From contig JWZX01003119.1 of assembly GCA_001275005.1 (NCBI GenBank), positions 1 to 46,254 on the forward strand: 46,254 nt of DNA, in the 5' to 3' direction. This document shows, one piece after another, positions 30,068 to 39,264 of this stretch. Within the stretch, counting starts at the first letter, position 1, and every line of letters begins with the position of its first letter. The stretch comes from Chrysochromulina tobinii (Eukaryota; Haptophyta; Prymnesiales; Chrysochromulinaceae). The notes below the pieces were generated by a model that did not search any database, was not told the origin of the DNA, and saw nothing but the letters and a program-made list of their open reading frames with translations. Made by a program: the position numbers and the translations under genes.

Positions 30068-33000
30068 CTAACTCCTCCTCCTCGACCTGGCTCCTCGCCT
30101 GTCAGCGCGCTCCTGATCGCCCTCGTCCCCGGTGGCGGCCGCGTCCCCGCCCCCGCCACCCCAGTGCTCGGGCTCCCGCTCGAGCTTCCACACGGCCTTG
30201 ACGGTGTGCACCCGCGCGGGCATGCTCTTGGCGAATCGCTTATGCTCCGGCGTGCCCGGGCGTGTGCCCTCCGAGGCGGCCTTGAGGGCCTTCTCCTGCG
30301 CGCCCGCGTCGGGCAGCCCGAGGGCCTGCAGCGCCATCGCGGCGAGATACGACACCTCGGTCGGCGTATCGGCGCCGTGGTGGGCGTTCTCATCGAGCAG
30401 CGTGGCGAGCGCCGCGACGGCGCCCGCCTTGAAGGCCGCCTCTTTGGACGCCTTGTTGCCTTTGACGAGCGAGGCGAGGCAGAGCGCGGCGTTCTGTCGC
30501 AGCTCGAGCGCATCCGGCGTCTCACTCGGCGCGTCGTCCTCCGCCTGCTGCCGACGCAGCTCGGCCTCCTCCTCCACCTCCGCCTCACTCAGCAGCGGCG
30601 CCGTCGCGGGCGCCTCTGCCGCGAGCTCCGCAACGGCAGCCGAGAGTGCTTGGACTTCGGTCTGCTGGATCTTCTTGAGGGCCTCCGCGCGCTGGGACTG
30701 CTGGGACTGGTGCTTCTGCCAGCGTGCGTCGGCGAACCCCTCCGCCTCGTCATCCACAGATCTCGCAGTGGACGAGATCGCGCGGCTGCCCTTCTTGGCG
30801 CGCGCCGTGGTGGGCGCGGACGCTGCGGCGGACGTGGACTTCGGCCGATCTCGCTCGGGGAGATCACGCTCGGGGTCGTACGGGCGGATCAGGTCGATGA
30901 GCACCTCGAAGACGCCGGCGACGCGCGCCTCGTCCTGCGCTTCGGGCGTGTTCTGCGCGAGCACCTCGAGGCAGCCAATGGCATTGAGGGTGCCAATGTC
31001 CAGGTGCCCAAGCCGCATCAACTTCACTAGACGCGGCACGGCCCCCAGCTTGATGATCTGCTTGCGCGCCGCGTCGCCCGTCCTGGCTAAAGAGTCGAGG
31101 ATGAGCGCCGCGCGGCGGGCGGGCTTGCGCCCGTCGCCCTGCAGTTGGCGCACCAATAGGACCGCACCGTCCTGGGCGTCGCGCATCGAGCTCTCGATCT
31201 CGGCGATGAGCATTTCGTCACCGCGCTGCATGAGCGCGCTCAGGACGGCGTCGGCCGCCACCCCAAGCTTGCGCGTCGCCCCCTTGACGAGGATTGCGAG
31301 CAGGGGCAGTGCGCCGAGCCGTCGCAGCTCCGCGCAGCTCGTCGCGTCGTTCTCCACCGCCGCGGCGAGCGCCTCGCATGCATTCGTCTTGAGCCCATTC
31401 GGTGCGACTTTCGAGGCCAGTAAGCCGACAAGGCTGGTGAGTGCGCCCATCTCACGCAGCTCGGCCGCGAGGGCGGACGAGCCCGTGCAGAGCGCGCCCA
31501 GGCAGTTGCACGCGGCGCTCGCGGTCGCGGCCGTCGCCGCCGAGCCACCGAGTACCCCATCAAGCAATGGGAGCGTCTCCTGCACCGCCTTCGCCTCGAG
31601 TGCGCGCCGTTGGGCGTCCGAGCCCACGAGTGGATCTCGTGTGAGCGAGGCGATCGCCGAGCACGCCGAGTGCGCCGCGAGCGAGTTGGCGCCGCGGCTG
31701 AGGAGCTGCACGAGCAACGGCAGCCCGCCCCCTTCGAGCACCGCGGCGCAGCAGGGCGGCTCGAAACGCACGAGGATCGCAAGTGCCGCCGCCGCCGGCT
31801 CGACGGATGGGGTCGGCATCCCCGGACGCAGGCAGCGCAGCAGTGGCGGGAGCACCCCCGCCTCGCTCACGAACGCGCCGCGGCAGGGCTTGTGGTCCAC
31901 GAGCGAGCGCACCATCTGGAGCGCCGTCCTAGCGAGCTCCGGCTGCGACGAGCCGACGAGCCGTACGAGTCGTTTCGGCCCATTCGCCTGGACGAGCTGG
32001 GTCAGCAGCGCGGGATGATGCATGCGATTCGCGGCGAGCGCCTGCAGGCTGTTCATGACGTCGAGGAGCGAGCGCGTCGCGAAGGAGTCGCGGTCGAGCA
32101 GCGCGACGATGCGTGGGAGCGCACCCACCTCCGCCAGCCGACCACACCGCTCTCCATCACGTGCACACAGGGCGGCAATCTGCAGAGCGGCCTTGACGCA
32201 AACGTCCTCGTGATCGGACAGCAGAAGATCGCTCAGCGGCTCGAGCTCGACGTTCTCGGCGTGCTTGTCGATGCGCTTGAGCTGCGAGGCCTTGGCCTCG
32301 AGCTCCTTGGCTGGTGCCGCCGGTGCCGCCTTACCGGCCGGTGCCGCTCTACCGGCGCCAGCGCCGGCGCCGGCTCCCTGGGCGGAGGCCGTGGGCGCCC
32401 CCTCGGTGCTCAAGATGACGCTGGCGGCGCCGCCACCGCCCGCCGCGGCGCGCAGTACGTCCTCCTCGATGCCAAAGTCGATCTCCTCCTCGGGCTTCTT
32501 CTCCTGCGCCTTTTCGAGCGCGAGTTCGAGACCCTCCGCCTTGGCCTTCCAATGGTTTGCCGCCTTGACGAGCTTGCGCATCGCAAACTGCATCTCTTCC
32601 GCGAGGAGCTCGCGCTCCTCCGCGAAGAAATGATCGCGCACCTCGGCGTCGTCAAGCACGAAGCGCGCGAGATCGTCCTTCTCGAGGACGGTCGCGTCGG
32701 GCGCACCACCGTCCAGGATGAGTCGCAGCCGCTCGCGCTTCTCCTTGCGGCTCATCGTCGAGCTCCGGTGGCGCTCGGCCGACGCGGCGGTGCTTTGGAG
32801 GTCCGCACGCTTGCGACGCACGGGGCGCAGCCCATGGCGCGCGCGCTGGTCGACGTTCCATCGGTAGATTGGCTCGCGGTCGAAGGGCGGCGGCCTGTCC
32901 GAGAGCGAGATCTGCAGCAGCACGCCGAGAAGGCCCTGAAAGTCTTCATCGCTGCGGCACTTTTCGGCGAGCAGCCGCACGTGCGCCCAGAAAGCCTGGT

Positions 33001-33070
33001 CGATCTCGCCATCCTTGCCGCAGGCAATCTCCCACGCGGTGGAGAAGACCTCACCCAACACATCCTGCAT
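30068..33070 (-). CDS. Armadillo-repeat protein
   Basis: 1000 residues, intronless. The N-terminal ~110 residues (VFSTAWEIACGKDGEIDQAFWAHVRLL) are helical and unassigned. A charged coiled-coil part follows (about 110-200), then a Gly/Ala/Pro linker. From about residue 265 to 720 run tandem armadillo units, for example EPLSDLLLSDHEDVCVKAAL, LAEVGALPRIVALLD, LREMGALTSLVGLLAS, LRRLGALPLLAILVK and IIKLGAVPRLVKLMR. Two more lie near the C-terminus (LRQNAALCLASLVKGN, AFKAGAVAALATLLD). The tail is Gly/Arg-rich. ARM arrays are protein-binding scaffolds, and algal members are often ciliary or vesicular; nothing here decides. Confidence 0.8.
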   Translation of the reverse strand: MQDVLGEVFSTAWEIACGKDGEIDQAFWAHVRLLAEKCRSDEDFQGLLGVLLQISLSDRPPPFDREPIYRWNVDQRARHGLRPVRRKRADLQSTAASAERHRSSTMSRKEKRERLRLILDGGAPDATVLEKDDLARFVLDDAEVRDHFFAEERELLAEEMQFAMRKLVKAANHWKAKAEGLELALEKAQEKKPEEEIDFGIEEDVLRAAAGGGGAASVILSTEGAPTASAQGAGAGAGAGRAAPAGKAAPAAPAKELEAKASQLKRIDKHAENVELEPLSDLLLSDHEDVCVKAALQIAALCARDGERCGRLAEVGALPRIVALLDRDSFATRSLLDVMNSLQALAANRMHHPALLTQLVQANGPKRLVRLVGSSQPELARTALQMVRSLVDHKPCRGAFVSEAGVLPPLLRCLRPGMPTPSVEPAAAALAILVRFEPPCCAAVLEGGGLPLLVQLLSRGANSLAAHSACSAIASLTRDPLVGSDAQRRALEAKAVQETLPLLDGVLGGSAATAATASAACNCLGALCTGSSALAAELREMGALTSLVGLLASKVAPNGLKTNACEALAAAVENDATSCAELRRLGALPLLAILVKGATRKLGVAADAVLSALMQRGDEMLIAEIESSMRDAQDGAVLLVRQLQGDGRKPARRAALILDSLARTGDAARKQIIKLGAVPRLVKLMRLGHLDIGTLNAIGCLEVLAQNTPEAQDEARVAGVFEVLIDLIRPYDPERDLPERDRPKSTSAAASAPTTARAKKGSRAISSTARSVDDEAEGFADARWQKHQSQQSQRAEALKKIQQTEVQALSAAVAELAAEAPATAPLLSEAEVEEEAELRRQQAEDDAPSETPDALELRQNAALCLASLVKGNKASKEAAFKAGAVAALATLLDENAHHGADTPTEVSYLAAMALQALGLPDAGAQEKALKAASEGTRPGTPEHKRFAKSMPARVHTVKAVWKLEREPEHWGGGGGDAAATGDEGDQERADRRGARSRRRS

Positions 33071-33328
33071 GTAAACGGTTCACGCGGAATTCGACACCCT
33101 GACTTGTAACCTTTGGCAGATATTCGCGCATTCAGCCCCCATTGAGGGGTATTCTTCTGGAACCAGAGGGACGCTCGATTCCGATTTCCGATAGGCGATC
33201 TCGCCCGGTGTCGTCAACAAGCTCGCCAGGCACTTCATTAGTGTCCTTCGCCCCCGAACAGCAGCCGCCGCGCGGCAGGGTCGCTGCCGACCCGTGATCA
33301 AGGTATTGAAAAGACCGAACGAGCCCCA
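33071..33328. promoter_or_regulatory. Probable shared promoter, armadillo / GT25-like
   Basis: 258 bp between divergent starts. No individual element is claimed. Confidence 0.35.
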
Positions 33329-34606
33329 ATGAGCTCGTCAACACGCCCTGCTTCCGCTTCGCTGCCGCTGCTGTTGAGTCTGACGCTGCCGATGCTCCGT
33401 GGCGCCGCTGCGGCATTCCAGTGCCAGCAGCCTGCCACTACCACCACCGTTGCCCGCCACCTCCACCATCACCAGCAGCAGCAACGCCGGCGCTCTGCGC
33501 CGGTCATGCGCACGGGCTCCGTGTTCGAGCGCCTCGGCCGCGAGGTCTCCACTGAGCTCATGAAGACGCTGTCACATGAGGAGAGGCCGAAGATCGACTG
33601 GTCCTTTCTCGATGCTGTGTTTCTGATCACGTGCCCCAAGCCCGACGGCAGCAATCCGCGGCTGGAGACGGCGCTCAAAAGCCTCAACGAGCTGGGGCTG
33701 GGTGAGCTCTGCGAGGTGCGCAAGTTTGCCACCGACGACCAGGACCGCGTGCGAGGCTGCTACAACTCTCACATCGCGGTGCTCGCCGAGGCGCAGGCGC
33801 GCTTCGCCGACCGCCCGACGTCGGAGCCGCTCAACGTGCTCGTGCTCGAGGACAACCTGTCCGTCTCGCCGCGCATCGCGCAGCCCACGCTCGACGCCAT
33901 CCGCGAGTTCCTGGGCGGCGGCCATCGCGTACTCTGCCCGGGCGGCCGCTCCCCCGACATGGTGCACCTCGCGTACATCATGTATGTGCCCGGTCTGTCG
34001 GTGGAGAGCCTCGGCAAGGATGGCGAGGGCGAGAGCTGGCGCAACTCGATCCTGCGGCTGCGCTGCAACGCCGACAGCGTTCTCGGCACCACCGCGTACG
34101 TCATCTCGCGCTCGGGCCTCGATAGCGTGATGGCGGAGCACCGGCGGACCGGCTACGTCGATGCGATCCCGAATGTGATGGCGCGCCTTTTCCCCACCAG
34201 CCGTTACGCTGCGTTCCCGATGCCGCTGCACCGCGCCGCCACCGTCAAGTCGCTCGTCAACGGCCAGCTCGACACGCTCCGATCAGCCCTGTTCCAGCCA
34301 CAGGTCTACACGTGGTGGGAGCGTCTCCTAGTCAAAACGGGCCTCTCCACCAATATCCTCTTCCCCGCGCTGTGCGCCACGCTCGTCGTCGGCGCGTTTG
34401 CGGGCGGCAGCGAGGCGCTCTCGGCGCTGCAGGCGGCCGCGCGCGGCGAGGACGTCGCCCTCGTGCTACCGGTACTCTCAGCCGCAATCTCATTCAGCTG
34501 CCTTGCCGTCATCGGCTACGGCCTCATGCTGGCCCCGAGTCCGCAGCCAGCGATGCCCGCGGCGCCCGAGCCTCGGCCGGAGCTGGAGACGAGCGGCAGG
34601 TCGTGA
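33329..34606 (+). CDS. GT25-like glycosyltransferase with a plastid-type leader
   Basis: 425 residues. Family-25 (LPS/collagen Gal/Glc-transferase) features: VFLITCPKPDGSNPRLETALKSL at the start of the domain, RGCYNSHIAVLAEA (GC.xSH block), NVLVLEDNLSV (the ED metal-binding strand, here EDN where EDD is usual) and LGTTAYVISRSGL (xAYxISRxGA block). The N-terminus is a signal peptide ending GAAAA-FQ, then a Thr/His/Gln/Arg-rich, acid-poor stretch up to APVMRTG. This is the pattern of a stroma-directed protein in a complex plastid. Two hydrophobic segments near the C-terminus (ILFPALCATLVVGAFAGG, VLPVLSAAISFSCLAVIGYGLML) suggest membrane anchoring. Donor and acceptor sugars unknown. Golgi location is the alternative. 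Confidence 0.7.
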   Translation: MSSSTRPASASLPLLLSLTLPMLRGAAAAFQCQQPATTTTVARHLHHHQQQQRRRSAPVMRTGSVFERLGREVSTELMKTLSHEERPKIDWSFLDAVFLITCPKPDGSNPRLETALKSLNELGLGELCEVRKFATDDQDRVRGCYNSHIAVLAEAQARFADRPTSEPLNVLVLEDNLSVSPRIAQPTLDAIREFLGGGHRVLCPGGRSPDMVHLAYIMYVPGLSVESLGKDGEGESWRNSILRLRCNADSVLGTTAYVISRSGLDSVMAEHRRTGYVDAIPNVMARLFPTSRYAAFPMPLHRAATVKSLVNGQLDTLRSALFQPQVYTWWERLLVKTGLSTNILFPALCATLVVGAFAGGSEALSALQAAARGEDVALVLPVLSAAISFSCLAVIGYGLMLAPSPQPAMPAAPEPRPELETSGRS

Positions 34607-35215
34607 TGAGGGGACCTCGATCTAGCTGCAGCCACCTGGCGTGCAGGCGGCACACGCAGGCGTGTAGGCGTGCCTCCAGGCACACGCTGCGGACGTCGGC
34701 CCAGGGCGAGGCATTTGGCACCTCGATGTGGACTGGATGTCCGTATGGATGTCTCGCGCGCATGCCCTACGATGTGCTGTGTTCCCTGTGTGGTGTGCGC
34801 GACTCCCTCTCCGTGGCAGCTGCCCGGGCGGACGAGATGTGCCGGGTAATCGAATAGCTACTGATTCGTAACTGATTCGCAGTTCGCACAATTTCTGAGT
34901 TCGCAGCTTCGCACTATCCCGCTAATTTGAAACAGACAATTTCGCAATGCGCGACAACCCAATGCGACAACCCAATGCGACAACCGTTGTATGAATGGGG
35001 TTGAAAGTGGGCGATCCGCGCCCACCGCGGGCAAATTTCCCCGCTGACTGTACCTCCGCGCCCTAATGTGATATGAGGGGTGAGGGAGTACGTGCGCGGC
35101 AGACCCATTCACACTCGCTCTGAACCTGTGAAACTCAAACCGGCGTCGCGATTCGCAAACGCATGTCACATTCAGCACAGCCTTCTGCGCCGCTGCGGCG
35201 CCTCGACCCTGAGAA
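34607..35215. other. Intergenic with a short tandem repeat
   Basis: 3' flank of the GT25-like gene and promoter side of the roadblock gene. A 13-bp unit CAACCCAATGCGA repeats at about 34949-34985. No gene supported; short open frames look random. Confidence 0.45.
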
Positions 35216-35950
35216 ATGGAGTTCGGAGACGATGAGGACGCCTTGCCACGCGTGGATCAGACTCCGAACATGGGAGACGAATTCGACGCGCCCCTGACGA
35301 TGCCTGGGATCGGCATCGAGGAGCCTCCGCTGGCAGACACATACGTGTCCGGCACCTACGATGGATTGGCGGATGACGCTGATGCCGATCCGCTCGCTGC
35401 CGGCGGCGACTTCGATGATTTCACGCCGCCTGCGGCTGACGCCAAAGGCTACGGCCACGATGTGCCGTACGACTTCCCGGGCGAGCCTGAGTCGCCCATG
35501 CTCAACCGCTCATCCGCCTCGGTGGGCCTGGGCGCGTCGAGCGGGGTCGTCGACGAGGAGATTGACATTGATACGCACGGGCTGATCGACGAGACGATGC
35601 AGCGCCTCTCGTTCGTGCACGGCGTGTTCGGCGTGCTCATCGTCGACAAGGACGGACTGATCGTGCGCGCGACGATGCCGCTCGAGGAGGCGGCCAAGCT
35701 TGCCGGCCCGACGCTCTCGCTGCTGCAGCGCGCCAAGAGCTGCGCCGCGGTGCACGAGGGTGACGAGCTGCAGATGCTCTGCGTGCGCACGCGCAAGTAT
35801 GAGCTGCTCATGTGCTTGGAGGCAAATGGCGCCTTTGCCATCTGCGTGTTCCAGGACCCGTCGCCCGAGACGGTGACGGATGCGACCGACGCGCCGGTGA
35901 CAAGCGCCGCGCGCTCCGTGCTGCGAGCGGCGGCTGGCACCGTCTTGTGA
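35216..35950 (+). CDS. Roadblock/LC7-domain protein with an acidic N-terminal extension
   Basis: 244 residues. The C-terminal ~110 residues form a roadblock/LC7 fold: LIDETMQRLSFVHGVFGVLIVDKDGLIVRATM, then LSLLQRAKSCAAVHEGDELQMLCVRTRKYELLMCLE and AFAICVFQDP, as in dynein light chains of the DYNLRB type (about 96 aa). The first ~115 residues are acidic and low in complexity (MEFGDDEDALPRV, LADDADADPLAAGGDFDDF) and have no counterpart in ordinary DYNLRB. It could be an axonemal or cytoplasmic dynein light chain, or a Ragulator/GTPase-associated roadblock protein. Intronless. Confidence 0.78.
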   Translation: MEFGDDEDALPRVDQTPNMGDEFDAPLTMPGIGIEEPPLADTYVSGTYDGLADDADADPLAAGGDFDDFTPPAADAKGYGHDVPYDFPGEPESPMLNRSSASVGLGASSGVVDEEIDIDTHGLIDETMQRLSFVHGVFGVLIVDKDGLIVRATMPLEEAAKLAGPTLSLLQRAKSCAAVHEGDELQMLCVRTRKYELLMCLEANGAFAICVFQDPSPETVTDATDAPVTSAARSVLRAAAGTVL

Positions 35951-36305
35951 GCGCGTCCGCGAAAATCGTTGCTTTTTATCTGGAAAAGTCTGTTTGCGAC
36001 CCTGTCTCTTAAAACACGCCCGGGCGACCGCGCGCCGCCGGCGGGGCCCCGCGCGCCGCGGAGCGCTTGCAAGACCGCAGTGCGCAGCTCCGAGTGCGCA
36101 GGCCGCAGTTCCTCTGCTGAGCGTGGAGGCTGCGACTCTGCTCACGGACTCTGCGCGGCGGACGACATCTCGCAAATCGGGCCAAAGGTCGTGCTGCTCA
36201 TGTCGTGTTCGGCTTGCGCAGCAGCTCCAGCACCAGAGCTACGCGGCCGTGTAAGAATAGCCCCGCGGCCTTCGGTGGCCTCGAGTGGTTCCCCTGAGAG
36301 CTTCG
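35951..36305. other. Intergenic between convergent genes
   Basis: 3' flanks of the roadblock gene (+) and the PC-esterase-like gene (-). No gene seen. Confidence 0.4.
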
Positions 36306-39108
36306 TCACTGGAGGCGCGCGGCGGGCGCGAGCAGCCGGATGGCATGGAGCAGAATCTGCGCCATCAGGTAGCGCCCCGCGTTGAGGTAGTGGAATGCCG
36401 AATTCTTGGCAAACTTGATCGCATGCGGCGTCTGCTGGAAGACAGCATCGTAGGTGGCAGGGTAGTTGTCGACGTACACCATACCCGCCTCCTCGACGAG
36501 AGGGCGCATATGGCGCGAAAAGGCCGCCTGCTGCCGGAAGGTGTTGACCGGGTCGAAGTTGAACGCGGGCGAGCGGAAGATGGTGAGCGTGCGTCGGCCG
36601 AGGCATGCATCTGAAGTGCGCAGAGCCGCACGCATGCCGCCGAGCGTGCTCCTCCATGCGGACGCGCCGTGGAAGGCTCCAAACTGCGGTCCAAAGATGA
36701 TGGCGTCGGCGCCGTAGCCGACGGACTGTGGGGAAGGGGGGGGGCGCGCCGTGGTGAGCACTTGCATGCAGGGCTGCTGGGTCCACATTGAGGCCGCCCA
36801 CCTGTGGGCCCCACGTGCGGAAGGTCTCGTCGAGCAGTTCGGATGTCTGCCCATCGTACAAGTAGAGCATCGACATGGATGGGTGGCCTGTGGGGATCCA
36901 ACTTTTGGCGGACTCGAGCGCATCGGCCCATGTGCGTCCAACGCAAAGCATCGCCGTCGCGCGGCACGTCCATGCCTGGTCAACGGGCTCGCGGCACGGA
37001 CGATGGCCCTGGCAGCGCCCCCGGAAGGCCCAGCAGTCGTCGTAAAACGGCGTGAGCTTCGGCCGGCTGATGCCGTACCCGAGCAATTTGCTCTTCTCAC
37101 CCAGGGCTGCTTGGAACGCACGCGCCGCCTCGACCCAAATCGCCGAGCCAGGCGCAAACGGCTTGCACACGTGTCTGCCGCGGCACTCGGGGTGGCGAGC
37201 GCAGGAGGCGATCTTGCCGGTGCACTCACACGCCTTGTCCTCGCAGAAGCCGTTGAAGGACTCGCGCTCGCCGTGATAAGTGGGGAAGTAGAGCCAGGCG
37301 TTGGGCTCCGTCGACGAAAACACCTGCCGGCGGCGCCTGCGTAGGCCGCCGGCAAGGGCGCTAAGGGCGCTACCCACGCTGCCCGCGCCCGCGTCCCCGT
37401 AGCGATCCGCAGGCTCCTCTTCATAGTGGACGGAGACGTTGGCCATCCAATGGCGCGGCTCTCCGAGCTTCTGCTTCCACTCGGGCGTCGAGAAGAAGGC
37501 CTCGAGCTCACGTAAGACGCGCGCGCGCACGCGGGTCGCCAGGCCGCTACCGAGCCCCTCAGCCGCCGTTGCGCCAGCGCCTCCACCGCCTCCACCGCCT
37601 CCGCCGCCTCCACCGCCGCGCCGGCGGCGCCGCCTTTCGGTCGTTCCTGGAGCCGTGCTGGCGAGCAGCGCAGCGCCGCCCGCGATGCCTTCGGCGCCCG
37701 GAGGCACGTACAGGACGCCGTCGGGGTGGGAGCCCGCCCAGGAGAGCGTGCGCAGCCCGCACTGCATTGCCGTCTTGCCTGCGTGCTGCATCTGCATCGC
37801 GGCCAGCTCCTCCGCCGGCACGAGCAGCCGGAAGGAGACTAAGGGGCGCCACTCCCGCCCGGCCCATTTTGTACTACGCCAGTTGCCTAATATGGGCTCG
37901 GAGCCGCCGCCGCCGCCGGGATCGCGCCACTGATGCAGCCGGCCCGGGTTGAAGACCGAGTGCGAGTCCTTGAGCCCACAGATCGGCTCGGTGTGCGGCA
38001 TCGAGAAGCGGTGCTCGCCGGTGGTCAGGTCAACTGTGAAGAGCTGCGACGCGTGGTAGCCGCGGGTCATGTTGTCTTGGTCCCAGATCCACGAGCGCGC
38101 GAGCGCGTTCGCGTCCTTGAAGGTGGGCACCTCGACGTCCGTGAAATTGTTCAGCTGCCGGTGCGCCGCTGGCCCAGCGAGCAGATCGAGCAGGGTGTAC
38201 ATCTGGCGACGTACCACCGAGTTACCGAAGAAGACCAGATTCTTGCTGCCGAGGAGGCAACGGGTCTCTGCGGTGCCGACCCAGCGCCGACCGCACTCGC
38301 TCGCCGACGGGGAGGCGGATGACGAGCCATTGTAGGCCCCGATCCCGGCACCACCGCCCAGCGTGGGCAAGGCACGTGCGCCGTCGAGCTTCGCCGCTGG
38401 ACCTTCGAGCCCCGGCGCAGCGCCGTCGATCGTCGCTGGTGGTGCGTCGACGAGACCCTCCGCGGTCCAGCGCGCGTCACCCGCCCGGCCGAGGCACGTG
38501 CGCGTGCGGAGCGAGAGCTGCGACATGTCCACCTGCCGGAAGGGCGCGCACACCGCGCCCGCTGGCAGCGGCGCCACCGGCAGCTGGAGGTGGCGGCGCA
38601 TCTGAAGGCCGATATCTGAATTGTCGATCATGCTCGACTCCTTCTGGAGGCAGTCGGCCTGCCGGTCGAGCTCCTCCTTGCTCGCGAGGGACGCCTCCTT
38701 AGGCTTCGGGCAGCCGCCCTGGAACTGCTGCAGCTTCGCATTGTCCTCAGCGATCACTGCGAGCTTGTGGTCGCGGTACATCTTGGCGCGCACCTTCTTG
38801 TAGAGCGTCTGCAGCCGGGCGAGCGCGTCCTCGCCCGCACGCGTCGCCGTGAGGATGGCCGCCTCGTGGTTCCGCAGCTCAGGAAGCGTGAGGGACGCGT
38901 CGATAGCCTCCTCGCTCGGCACTTGCGCAGGGATGCTGCCACCTGCCGCGCCGGCCAAGCTGGCCGCTGCGCCGGCAAAGACGGCGCTCCCGGCCATGCC
39001 ACCCGATGATGTCCACTCGGCGTGGCTCGCGCGGCCGCCGCGACCGCGGCCACGGCCGCGGCCACGCCAACCGCGCCCTTTTTTGATGTAGTCGATTGAG
39101 TTCGGCAT
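36306..39108 (-). CDS. PC-esterase/SGNH-like protein, two exons
   Basis: Met at 39108 gives ~908 residues; another in-frame Met lies at 39183. Exon 1 ends at 36802 (TWGPQ) and exon 2 runs 36725-36306 (SVGYGADAIIFGPQFGAF...), with an intron at 36726-36801. A donor 15 bases further on (after GGLN) also keeps frame, but AG|GTG at 36802 fits the local donor rule. SKNLVFFGNSVVRRQMYTLL resembles block I of PC-esterase/Cas1p/NXPE enzymes (GDSxxR, with Asn for Asp). The end carries RPLVEEAGMVYVDNYPATYD and HAIKFAKNSAFHYLNAGRY, in the place where these enzymes have their Asp/His block. Such enzymes O-acylate or deacylate glycans in the secretory pathway. Odd points: an RGRGRGRG run near the start, no clear signal peptide, and long Gly- and Arg-rich inserts. 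Confidence 0.65.
36726..36801 (-). other. Intron ending in the introner-like 3' module (copy A)
   Basis: On the gene strand it ends CCCTGCATGCAAGTGC, then TCACCACGGCGCG, a C/T tract and CCCCACAG (36773 down to 36726). A 28-base run is identical to the module in the CNB gene at 42128-42168. Confidence 0.85.
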
Positions 39109-39264
39109 GGGTTCAATCCGCGTGTGAACCCGTTTTTCCTCACGAAATTTTTCACACCGTTCGCACTCCAAACACAAAAACACTCACGCATGGTATGGTT
39201 TCCGTCCGGGTGTGGACGTGCGGTCGCACCTGCCATCGCGCCGGGACCCGGGATAAAAGATCAT

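Noticed and set aside
30132-33109. Long plus-strand open frames (up to 628 codons) opposite the armadillo gene
   Set aside because: They lie wholly antisense to a frame with clear ARM repeats. GC-rich sequence leaves antisense frames open, and the translations are Arg/Ser/Ala-rich with no motifs.
36142-36801. Extension of the PC-esterase-like frame past 36801 to 36142
   Set aside because: This is read-through of the intron. The conserved C-terminus continues in another frame after the acceptor at 36726.
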